Below the pieces are notes generated by a model. The model ran no database searches. It was not told the origin of the DNA and saw only the letters and a list, made by a program, of their open reading frames with translations. A stretch of DNA of 64,000 nt from Coriobacteriaceae bacterium (GTDB lineage Bacteria; Actinomycetota; Coriobacteriia; Coriobacteriales; Coriobacteriaceae): positions 62,001 to 126,000 of the forward strand of contig CADFMD010000006.1 in NCBI GenBank assembly GCA_902835305.1, in the 5' to 3' direction. Of this stretch, positions 39,939-47,636 are shown one piece after another. The first letter of the stretch is position 1. Every line of letters starts with the position of its first letter. Both the position numbers and the translations under genes were made by a program.

Positions 39939-40538
39939 AGAGCCAACACCTATCTGGCGCTGCGCGTGGCCTATTTCAACGAGCTCGACACCTACTGCGA
40001 GGTCCACGGCCTCAACACCCGCGACGTCATCGACGGCGTGTGCCTGGAGCCGCGCATCGGCAGCCACAACAACAACCCCAGCTTCGGCTACGGCGGCTAC
40101 TGCCTGCCCAAGGACACCAAGCAGCTGCTCGCCAACTACAGGGACGTGCCTCAGAACCTGATCGAGGCCATCGTGGAGGCCAACCGCACCCGCAAGGACT
40201 TCGTCGCCGACGAGGTGCTGCAGATGGTGTGGGACCGCGTGTATGCCGGCAAGGAAAAGCCAGTCGTGGGCGTGTACCGCCTGACTATGAAGTCGAACTC
40301 CGACAACTTCCGCGCGAGCTCTATCCAGGGCGTCATGAAGCGCGTGAAGGCCAAGGGCGTGCCCGTGGTGGTCTACGAGCCCACGCTGGACGCGTCGGAG
40401 TTCTTCGGCTCCGAGGTGACCCACGACCTGGAGGCCTTCAAGGCCGGCTGCGACGCGATCGTCGCCAACCGCTGGAGCGACGAGCTCGCGGATGTGGCGG
40501 ACAAGGTGTACACGAGGGATTTGTTTAAGCGGGATTAG
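39939..40538 (+). pseudogene. C-terminal half of nucleotide-sugar dehydrogenase (right copy)
   Basis: An open segment of about 199 codons without its own start. It begins ANTYLALRVAYFNELDTYCE, the central helix of UDP-glucose/UDP-ManNAc dehydrogenases. The catalytic cysteine loop FGYGGYCLPKDTKQLL and the C-terminal nucleotide-binding part to TRDLFKRD are intact. The N-terminal Rossmann domain (about 190 residues) is missing, replaced by the hamB end 17 nt upstream. It is therefore a truncated gene, although its frame is undamaged. GC-rich codon use matches the chromosomal backbone rather than the Hachiman genes. Confidence 0.88.
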
Positions 40539-40596
40539 GGAAGAGGGCGGAACCAGGCTGATCCGCTTCAATCATTCGCTTTTTTAACCGCGTCGA

Positions 40597-40635
40597 GGGC
40601 GGGGGTGTTCGGCATTAGCCGATACACCCCCGCCC
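40597..40635 (+). terminator. Strong hairpin after the dehydrogenase fragment
   Basis: GGGCGGGGGTGT (40597-40608) pairs with ACACCCCCGCCC (40624-40635) and inner CGGC with GCCG; a short T-rich stretch follows. Probably the original terminator of the polysaccharide operon. Confidence 0.8.
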
Positions 40636-40663
40636 TTCATTGTTCTTCGCAGGTAAAATTCGC

Positions 40664-41245
40664 CTAATTCGAGCGATCGCTCAACGTGATTCGTGCCTTG
40701 AAACCGGCTCCATATTCTCCCGCCCGTGCCTGGTCATCCAACTTGAAGCCGATGTTATACAGCTTCCCCGACTTCGTCTTCCGAACCAGGCCATGCTCCA
40801 ACATGAATGCGACAACGCGGCGATGTGCTTCGACGTCGTCCAAGTTCAGGTAGAAGCAGGCGACGCCTCTGCCGTTCTCGATAACGGACTCGAATGAGCT
40901 GTGCTTGCATTCCGCGACGACCATTCCGAGGGCCGCCTTGCGGCAGACTTCCTCCGCGAACTCGATATCGTTGAAGTAGAACATCCATTTCCCGCACCTG
41001 CTCTCGTCTAGCGCAGGTGCCAGCTCGGTGTCGATGTAGAACGAACACCATGGGTTGTCCACCCTGACGATTCGGCCGTCTTCGCTCAGCATCGTCTTCT
41101 CTTCCATCCATGCCTCATATGGTTTGAGGGTGCTTTCGTAGTACGCGATTGTTCTCGGAGAGCACCCCTCGACTTCCTTGTCGGTAAGGAAGAGACCGAG
41201 TAGACTCGAGTTGCTGGGCACGCTGCTTTCGGCATGGCTACACAT
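40664..41245 (-). pseudogene. Chimera: tyrosine-recombinase N-terminus joined to an uncharacterised domain
   Basis: Residues 1-48 (LLGLFLTDKEVEGCSPRTIAYYESTLKPYEAW) look like the SAM-like N-terminal arm-binding domain of XerD-type integrases, of the kind that lies beside hsdS genes in phase-variable type I systems. The catalytic R-H-R-Y part is absent. It runs straight into about 140 residues of an unrecognised domain (RCGKWMFYFNDIEFAEEVCR, AECKHSSF, GVACFYLNLDDVEAHRRVVA, GKLYNIGFKLDDQARAGEYG). The junction looks like a deletion fusing two genes. Whether the fusion is translated is unknown: the frame is open up to 41494 but codons above 41245 are antisense to the dead hsdS. Confidence 0.6.
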
Positions 41246-41375
41246 AGTGCTTTCGAGCACTGCTTTTAAGATTGCTTTATCTGCAGATAGTCTAGAACCG
41301 GCTACATCTGTGTTAGAACCATATTGATCATCGCTTCCACCGGGGGCTCCTTTCCCCTTGGTTCGATGGAAACAA

Positions 41376-42091
41376 TTCTGAAGTGCAGGCCTATGTTCCG
41401 GTAAATGATTATTTAGCTGAACTCGGAGAAGCCCTTTTTGCTCAAACAATTGAAGAGAACAAGCGAGAAAATCATTACCGTTCAGTCGAGTCATTCTGCG
41501 AAGTCAAGGGCGGTTAGAGGCTCCCTAAAGGTTCAGAGCTAATTGCAGAGGCAAACTCTCATCCATATATTCGAGTCCGCGACTTAAACAACGCTTCTGT
41601 TCTCTTACTCACTTCGGAAATGCTATATATCGACGATGAAACACGATCTAATATTTCGCGCTACGTTGTCAACACTGGCGATCTAATTGTTTCCGTTGTC
41701 GGAACGATTGGCCTTACGGCGTATATCGGAAAACGCTCGATGAGGCAAACCTCACAGAGAATTGCAACAAACTTACTTCGTTTAAAGGCGACTTTGCGGC
41801 GTGGTCGTATTTCTTTCTTCGTAGCTCAATGGGCATGGAAGCTATTAGGCTTGGAACTGTTGGTGCCGTTCAGACCAAGCTTGCATTAAAAAACATTAAG
41901 TCGATGAACGTCCCGTTTGCTCCAGCTTGTGCAATAGAAAGAACGACTTCGACGCTCAATGGTATTCTTGAGCTCATATAGGCTAATATACTCAAGTCGT
42001 AGGCTCTTGGCGAACTGCGTGACGCATTGCTTCCCAAACTCATGTAGGGCGAAATCGACGTCTCTCAGTTTGGCGCTGTTCGGATGGATTA
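41376..42091 (+). pseudogene. hsdS: Dead type I restriction specificity gene hsdS
   Basis: Pieces of an HsdS protein in order: YVPVNDYLAELGEALFAQTI (central coil), KGG-TAG-RLPKG where the family has GKRLPKG, then HPYIRVRDLNN and the GDLIVSVVGTIGLTAYIGK segment. A frameshift near 41736-41745 leads to FAAWSYFFLRSSMGMEAIRL, GAVQTKLALKNIKSMNVPFA and the C-terminal coil ALGELRDALLPKLM-TAG-GEID. In-frame stops are at 41515, 41979, 42000 and 42045, all TAG. No hsdM or hsdR is present, so the type I system is gone and this is a relic next to the recombinase fragment. Confidence 0.82.
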
Positions 42092-42121
42092 GGTATAGAG
42101 CGCTATGGCAGGGGGGCGAAG

Positions 42122-42973
42122 ATGATGATTGTTGTAAATGAATCGGCTGCTGCTTCATATCTATACCTAATGGGATTAACCATAGACGAAGAGCTGCCGC
42201 TTACGCAACACCTCTCTCTATTGCCGGCCACGTGCAAGGCCTCGCCGGACGACATGATAAATTCTGTGATGAAATATGGCGGCGGAGATGAGACCGATTT
42301 AGGTGTCTTGATTGCCGTCCTTAGGAAAACTACAGCTCAGTTGCGCGTTGTTGGAGAGGGCAAAGAGCTTGCAGTTCGAGTTTGGAATGCCCAATCTGCA
42401 ATAGTTCTATTGTCCGCGCTTTTGAATTGCGAATTGTATTGGCATGTTCAGAGCGATTCGCGGACAGAAGATTTTTCGCCATACTCGGCAATCAATGTTG
42501 TTCTTTCTACAAGGTTGTTCATTCCAAGAAAATTGAAAGTGATCAACGATTCAGAGAAGCAGTGGATAAGACAGCATTATCGGGACGCATGGGAACTGTT
42601 TGATAAAAACACGCGATTTGAGACCGCGGTGAATTCCTTGTGGAGCTACAAGCAATCGCTTCGACCTTCAGTTCAAATGGCGATTATATGGGCTGGGATT
42701 GAGTCATTGTTTGGAGTCCGGAGCGAACTTGTTTTTCGTGTCAGTACTCTCGCAGCTTTGTTTCTTGGAGGAGGCAAGCAAAAACAGCAAGAAATAAAGA
42801 AACTATATAGAGCAAGGTCAGAAGCCGTTCATGAGGGAAAACAACCTTCTGGGTCTTGTGTTTCCGATTCTGCAAAATTATTGCAAGCGCTAATCTTGGA
42901 ATGCGTCGAACGGGGCTGTTTACCAAATGAGGACGGTTTGCTTTTCGGATTCGAAGAAGGATCGGCTAAATAA
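42122..42973 (+). CDS. HEPN (Apea-like) domain protein
   Basis: A 283-residue AT-rich gene. The C-terminal third is HEPN-like: SVQMAIIWAGIESLFGVRSE followed by KKLYRARSEAVHEGK, containing the Rx4-6H RNase signature (Arg near 230/232, His near 237), as in Apea-like HEPN proteins. HEPN domains with this motif are commonly ribonucleases of defence or toxin systems. The N-terminal 180 residues (VNESAAASYLYLMG, DDMINSVMKYGGGDE) are not recognised and may be the sensing part. ATG 42122 follows AGGGGGG. No partner antitoxin is adjacent; the next gene is a helicase fragment that overlaps its end. Confidence 0.65.
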   Translation: MMIVVNESAAASYLYLMGLTIDEELPLTQHLSLLPATCKASPDDMINSVMKYGGGDETDLGVLIAVLRKTTAQLRVVGEGKELAVRVWNAQSAIVLLSALLNCELYWHVQSDSRTEDFSPYSAINVVLSTRLFIPRKLKVINDSEKQWIRQHYRDAWELFDKNTRFETAVNSLWSYKQSLRPSVQMAIIWAGIESLFGVRSELVFRVSTLAALFLGGGKQKQQEIKKLYRARSEAVHEGKQPSGSCVSDSAKLLQALILECVERGCLPNEDGLLFGFEEGSAK

Positions 42974-43475
42974 TCATTTATCGCCCTACGAGTATTTGCA
43001 GATGAGACACCGATGCGTTTCAGTTGCATTGCATAGACAAGATAACGAAAAAGCAGCAAATCAAGAATGGCGATTCGCAAACATGGTTTATCCGGAGTTT
43101 TCACCAACCGCATCTTTGCGCGCCGCCTCAAATGAAACCCATAATGGAGTTTGGGCCATTCCAGAGTCACTTGCGCAAAGGTATTGCGAGTTTTTGGATC
43201 CAGTGATTTTGAGACGTAGCGTCGCCACTCAGACCGCGAACGCTTCATCGATCTGCAACTTCGGCAAAGCAAAAGGCCGAACATATGACCATGTTTTGAT
43301 TTATCCAGTTGCCGATATGGCCTCTTGGTTGCAAGATGCCTCGACGGATCTGAAGCCGCAGACACGCTCCAAGCTCTATGTTGCAATTACTAGGGCGAGG
43401 TTCAGCGCTGGCTTCGTGGTTGCTGACAATAAAATAAATGAGCTTCCAGACACGCTAAGCGTCTGGAAGCCATAA
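42927..43475 (+). pseudogene. C-terminal fragment of a UvrD-like helicase
   Basis: About 170 residues matching only the end of a UvrD/Rep-type helicase. FGKAKGRTYDHVLIYPV corresponds to motif V and RSKLYVAITRARFSAGFVVA to motif VI; the Walker A and B region is missing. The preceding segment EWRFANMVYPEFSPTASLRA is typical of the helicases found alone or beside OLD-type nucleases in defence loci (GajB-like), but no nuclease is here. The open frame overlaps the end of the HEPN gene by 47 nt with no good start, so it is a remnant created by the insertion or deletion that placed the HEPN gene here. Confidence 0.7.
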
Positions 43476-43940
43476 ATCAATCACGTGTTTGTTTGTCAGC
43501 AAAAGCGGATCCCTACGTGAACCTAAAGACGGCCTTGATCAGCCATCCGTTGAACCTGGAGATGCACTTACCAGTCAACTTCATCCATATCACCCCAATC
43601 CTCTGAAACAACTCTCATGTCACCCTTCTCTGGCTGCGTCTCGGTTGCGCCCAGCGCCTATTTGGCTACTTCCGCTTGTATCCTGAGTAATAACCTCCGC
43701 TGCTGCAACCAAGGTGGCGAATTGCTGCCTTTGCCATATGGATCTGTATGTAAGTGCTTCGAGGTGATGATGCCGATCTCACTTCAATTCATGGACGCAT
43801 CGAAATAATAGGGCGGAGTCGCTCTCTCGATCCCGCCTCGCAAACCCGAATAGTTCTGACTTTCCCGTTATCCGGAACATCTGGGGAAGTTCGCGTCCCA
43901 GTCCGGAAAACCCAATGCCTGAAACGACGATGCCAAGGGG
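43476..43940. other. Non-coding stretch, probably decayed
   Basis: 465 bases without a supported gene. Short open frames on both strands lack ribosome sites and family features. The composition resembles degraded coding DNA. Confidence 0.5.
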
Positions 43941-44513
43941 TTACTCGGTCAGCTTCTTGCATCCGTGCCAGGTCAAGGGAAGGGGCAGCCTGTAGAACGA
44001 GGTTGGCTCCATAGGGATCTCCTCGAGCCTTCCGTTGCCCCGCCGAACCCATGAAGTTCCGCTTGCGTCGGTGAAAGCCGTTTCGGGTGCCGTGCGTACT
44101 CCCATTCCGTGCCCTTCCGTCGGGAGCCATATGCACCATGCTCCAGGAGGAAGCGTGCCGACGCAGACGCGGTTGGGATAAGCGGGGCGGTTATCCTCAC
44201 CTTTGAAAGAGGGGCCGGCCCCGCTAATCCCGACGCAGGTGACGATTACGTCGTAGACGGGGGACTCGCTTTCGTTTCGAAGCACGACGAATTGCCAGAC
44301 GAACCGATTGTCCTCGGGCTGATCAGTTCGGTTTCGATCCCCTTCGTACCATGCCGATATGCGGGATGGCTGATGCCGCTTGATGTCGTCCTCCCTGTTC
44401 TTTTTGCTCTGGTTACTTTGCCAGAGTGCGGCAATCAAGGCCCCCAAGGTAACGAGTCCGATGAATGCTTGGACAATCAGATTGGCGATGTCTATATCGA
44501 TATCAAAAGGCAC
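43941..44513 (-). CDS. Small single-pass membrane protein, function unknown
   Basis: A 190-residue protein. One N-terminal transmembrane helix (LIVQAFIGLVTLGALIAALW) is followed by a positively charged patch (QSNQSKKNREDDIKRHQPSR) and a 130-residue domain rich in beta strands (FVWQFVVLRNESESPVYDVI, VGTLPPGAWCIWLPTEGHG). The charge pattern puts the globular part in the cytosol. Similar one-helix proteins with an immunoglobulin-like C-terminal domain occur in accessory regions, without known function. The start is GTG 44513 and has no strong ribosome site, so the true start is uncertain. Confidence 0.6.
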   Translation of the reverse strand: MPFDIDIDIANLIVQAFIGLVTLGALIAALWQSNQSKKNREDDIKRHQPSRISAWYEGDRNRTDQPEDNRFVWQFVVLRNESESPVYDVIVTCVGISGAGPSFKGEDNRPAYPNRVCVGTLPPGAWCIWLPTEGHGMGVRTAPETAFTDASGTSWVRRGNGRLEEIPMEPTSFYRLPLPLTWHGCKKLTE

Positions 44514-45269
44514 TGGATGGTCACCAGCTTAGCGTCGTGGGGCGATAAATCTAACTCCGAATAATACGGCTTGATCGATGGTCGACGTTACGTAAACGTC
44601 AAAATGGGTTTGTCTTAACAGCCTTATTTTCTTAAGACAAACTTGCCGCAACGCCAATTCAAAGAGTTTGCCGTGACGCAGACAGATGCAGTTGGTTGCT
44701 GAAAAGCGTGGTTATTTGGGCAGGATTCGCTTCAAAACGCCCGTCGATTATTACGATCTAATGCAGCCTGTAGGGTGGATGTACTTCGATAAGCAGTAGT
44801 CGACATGCTCTGGTTTTGAACGAAAAGTCCCAGAGACAATCGATAACGATTCTTCTTTGATGATGCGAGCGGCGCTACCATTAGCAGCGCCGCTTGTTTT
44901 CCGCTCGCAGATAGATCCCGCCATGTTGACCACCGAATGCATCTTGACCGACGTGCTCGTACTCCTATTCGGGCACAGAAATTGGAGGCGCGGCCCCCAG
45001 CGTCTACTCAGCGAAATTCGTTAAGAAAGCTGACATCTAACACTGTGAACTCCGTCATCGAATCGAATCTCATTGACTGGGATGCGTTCATTAATGATGA
45101 CTTTGATGCCTATTTCAAAGCTCGCGTCATGGCTTTGCTGGACGCTATTGAGTTCGCACTGGGCAAGTCCATCTCCGATAGGGGCACCGAGGAAACAGTA
45201 AAGAGATTTGGCCGCTCATTGGAATAAGATGCTTCTTAGCTCCGTTATTGGTTATAGAAAGAAGGCTTA
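44514..45269. other. Remnant-rich spacer with an 11-bp hairpin
   Basis: No intact gene. A perfect inverted repeat GTTTGTCTTAA (44608-44618) with TTAAGACAAAC (44632-44642) lies at the left. Two short coding-looking pieces follow. A 37-codon frame at 44686-44799 ends DYYDLMQPVGWMYFDKQ, and an open tail to 45227 contains DAYFKARVMALLDAIEFALG, which resembles the extreme C-terminus of DUF262-type proteins (low certainty). Both look like ends of lost genes. Confidence 0.45.
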
Positions 45270-46031
45270 ATGTCTGATTTTGAAATTTTGCAGCAGTTGT
45301 GCGAAACAGCAGACGAACTTTCAAAGAAATACATCAGCTCTAGTTCGCCTGACTTTAAAGCATGGAAGACAAGGGCGGACAGGCTTTTAATTAGGCGATT
45401 TGGAAAAGACAGCTACGAATTTAAAAGCTTTAACAAAATCAGCTACTCGTTGTCTTTCTTCACCTCCGGTACGCCCGACTCGGCTTTCGTTGAAGCCTGT
45501 GCGGACGGCCTGCGCAGTGCAAAAGCTGTGCTGGAGACATACCTTGATGAGTTTTCAGACGAAGGGGAAACCGGATCGACTGCAAATGTTGGAGATTATT
45601 CGAAGGTATTTATCGTTCATGGTCACAACGGAGAGCTTAGAGAAAGGGTCGCGAGAATCATCGAAAGGCAGGGCCTGACGGCGGTTGTCCTAAACGAGCA
45701 GTCAAATCAGGGCAAGACAATCATCGAAAAGCTGGAAATTGAAGGCGATGCAGCAGGAGCGGTATGCCTTTTTACGGCGGACGACGAAGGAAGAGCCCAG
45801 GCAGAACAGTCGGAAAAGCCCAGGGCTAGACAAAATGTTGTATTTGAAGCCGGATACTTTATTGGTCGGCTTGGCAGGGAAAACGTTGCAATTCTTGTTG
45901 ACAAAGGTATCGAGATTCCCTCCGATCTACAGGGCGTCGTTTATACCGGAACAGACAGTTGGGAGTTCGGCCTCTTGAAAGAACTCAAGTCCATGGGATA
46001 TTCCATCGACTTTAATAAGATGGATATCTAA
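45270..46031 (+). CDS. TIR-like nucleotide-binding domain protein
   Basis: A 253-residue protein. An alpha-helical N-terminus (residues 1-100) precedes a TIR-like domain of the PF10137 type at 112-250: KVFIVHGHNGELRERVARII, the likely catalytic Glu in GKTIIEKLE near residue 154, CLFTADDEGR, ARQNVVFEAGYFIGRLGREN, and DLQGVVYTGTDSWE. Proteins of this type act as NAD-cleaving or nucleotide-sensing effectors in several phage-defence systems. Here no cyclase, Ago or other sensor is encoded beside it, so it may be a self-contained sensor-effector or the survivor of a lost system. ATG 45270 is preceded by AGAAAGAAGG. Confidence 0.75.
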   Translation: MSDFEILQQLCETADELSKKYISSSSPDFKAWKTRADRLLIRRFGKDSYEFKSFNKISYSLSFFTSGTPDSAFVEACADGLRSAKAVLETYLDEFSDEGETGSTANVGDYSKVFIVHGHNGELRERVARIIERQGLTAVVLNEQSNQGKTIIEKLEIEGDAAGAVCLFTADDEGRAQAEQSEKPRARQNVVFEAGYFIGRLGRENVAILVDKGIEIPSDLQGVVYTGTDSWEFGLLKELKSMGYSIDFNKMDI

Positions 46032-46201
46032 TCCGTTGATCCCTCCTTTCACCGACTGGCAAAACGATTTACACCTAATTGTGGACATTGCCCACACGAT
46101 TTCTCTTTGCTCCCGCATTGATCTCGCTAAACTATTAATTGCTGCTACCAGGGCATTTTCTGGTGCACATTCTATTGGCTCCTGCGAAGATCGGAGCAGG
46201 T

Positions 46202-47296
46202 ATGTTTGCTGCCAAGTCCCACACCAGCCGTCATTACATTCCGATTGTTGCCATGGCCTGCCTATGCGTTTTGCTGGGCGGGCCTTCTTATGCCGCTGGC
46301 GCGGAGAGCCTCATCATCGCGGGCGCGACGTACTACGAGCCGGGCGTGTCGGGCCCCGGCTGGGTCTGGACCGATGCCGACCACCTGGAGCTTAATGGCT
46401 ACGCGGGCGAGGCCATCGGCGCCGAGGGCGACCTGGTGCTGACGCTTGCCGGGCAGAACTCCGTGACGGAGTTGCATGCGCCCGATGCGGACATCACGCT
46501 GTGCGGCATGGAGGTGTGGGGCAACCTGACGCTTCGCGGTACCGGGACCCTGACGGCGACGGGCTCGCAGTGCGGGATCCACGTCTCGCAGGCGCTCGTG
46601 GTGGACGGCTGCACCGTCGATGCCCGGGCGGACGGGGCCGATATTACGGACGAGGCGGTTGCCGGCGTGATCGCAGGCGACATGGCCGTGCGCGGCGGCG
46701 GGCACGTCGTTGCCGCGGGCACCGGGTACGGGGCGGGCGTGCGCGTCTACGGTGTGTATCTGCAGGATGCGGACCTCGGCGATGGTGCGGCCGGCTGTCG
46801 TCTTTCCGTCGACGCCTCGTGGCTTGATGCGACCGGCGCCGACGGCGGCGTTGCGTGCACGGGCGGCTCGCTTGTGTCCGCACGGTTTGTGACGCCTGCC
46901 GGTGGGGCTTTTGGTGCTAGTGGCGTGGTGGATGCCTCCGGTGCGGTAGCACCGCATGTGGTGGTTGAGCCCGATGTCGCCACGCCTCCGGCGGGGGAGA
47001 CCGACGGGCGCGATGTTCCTGGCGATAGCGCGAGCAAGTCTCCCGCCGACACAAACCCCGCTGCCGAAAAGCCCACCACAGGGCCCACGGCAAATCCCAC
47101 GGTGAAACCCGCGGCCGCGACAACCAAGACAACTACGACAGTAACCAAGACCACGGTCGCCAAAGTCCCCAAGCCCAAGGCTGCCACCGCGACAACTGTG
47201 GCACTCCCCAAGACCGGCGACAGCAACTGGATCACCGCGTCCGTGATGCTTTTCCTGCTTGGTGCATTGCTTCTAGCTGCCGCATGTCGCTATTAA
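46202..47296 (+). CDS. LPXTG-anchored surface protein
   Basis: A 364-residue secreted protein. Signal peptide: MFAAKSHTSRHY then the hydrophobic IPIVAMACLCVLLGG and a cleavage site near SYAAG-AES. The middle (residues 40-270) is Gly/Ala/Asp-rich with beta-helix-like repeats (LTLAGQNSVTELHAPDADIT, LTLRGTGTLTATGSQCGIHV). A Pro/Thr/Lys wall-spanning region follows, then the sorting signal LPKTGD, a hydrophobic segment and a short tail ending CRY. Sortase should attach it to peptidoglycan. ATG 46202 with GGAGCAGG upstream is preferred to an in-frame start at 46139. GC-rich codon use unlike the AT-rich genes on both sides makes it a backbone-like gene within the island. Confidence 0.85.
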   Translation: MFAAKSHTSRHYIPIVAMACLCVLLGGPSYAAGAESLIIAGATYYEPGVSGPGWVWTDADHLELNGYAGEAIGAEGDLVLTLAGQNSVTELHAPDADITLCGMEVWGNLTLRGTGTLTATGSQCGIHVSQALVVDGCTVDARADGADITDEAVAGVIAGDMAVRGGGHVVAAGTGYGAGVRVYGVYLQDADLGDGAAGCRLSVDASWLDATGADGGVACTGGSLVSARFVTPAGGAFGASGVVDASGAVAPHVVVEPDVATPPAGETDGRDVPGDSASKSPADTNPAAEKPTTGPTANPTVKPAAATTKTTTTVTKTTVAKVPKPKAATATTVALPKTGDSNWITASVMLFLLGALLLAAACRY

Positions 47297-47636
47297 GATA
47301 GCTGCCTTTTGGAAGAAAGAGACATCCACAAGGTATAACTATTTGCGTGTTTGTCTATAGGCACCCAATTATCGAAGGCAGAGGCCATACGGACGTGATC
47401 ATGGGCTGAGTCGTGACATGCGACCCAGGTCCACATGAATGAGAAAAGCATTCAATAATGTCGCAGGTTAGACTGAAGGCAACGAAAGGGCACCAGGATC
47501 TTTGTCGACCCTGGTGCCCAAGCGAAAGACCATCAGAGTTGCCTCGCAATATTCGACGGTGCTAAAGCGGGCAAATATTAAACCGGACTCATTGGTGAGC
47601 TGTATGAGCTGGTTTCTTAGTGACATCCCGGATTGT
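47297..47636. other. Convergent gap with one hairpin
   Basis: 340 bases between convergent genes. A 10-bp stem GGGCACCAGG (47488-47497) with CCTGGTGCCC (47510-47519) could terminate the minus-strand gene; on that side it is followed by TTTCGTT. Nothing else is supported. Confidence 0.5.

Larger units (their letters stand above)
35199..40538. repeat. Direct repeats (about 223 bp) flanking the Hachiman segment
   Basis: The left copy 35199-35421 and right copy 40314-40538 are direct repeats derived from the 3' end of a dehydrogenase gene. They bound a 4.9-kb segment holding the broken epimerase and the Hachiman-like pair. The arrangement could come from a duplicated dehydrogenase-epimerase cassette or from homologous integration, and would allow excision by recombination between the copies. 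Confidence 0.75.

Noticed and set aside
40664..41494. A 276-residue gene starting at 41494
   Set aside because: The first 80 codons are antisense to the recognisable hsdS relic; protein-like sequence begins near 41245.
45270..46031. CBASS operon with the TIR-like protein as effector
   Set aside because: No CD-NTase or Cap2/Cap3-like gene is encoded next to it, so a CBASS call is not supported.
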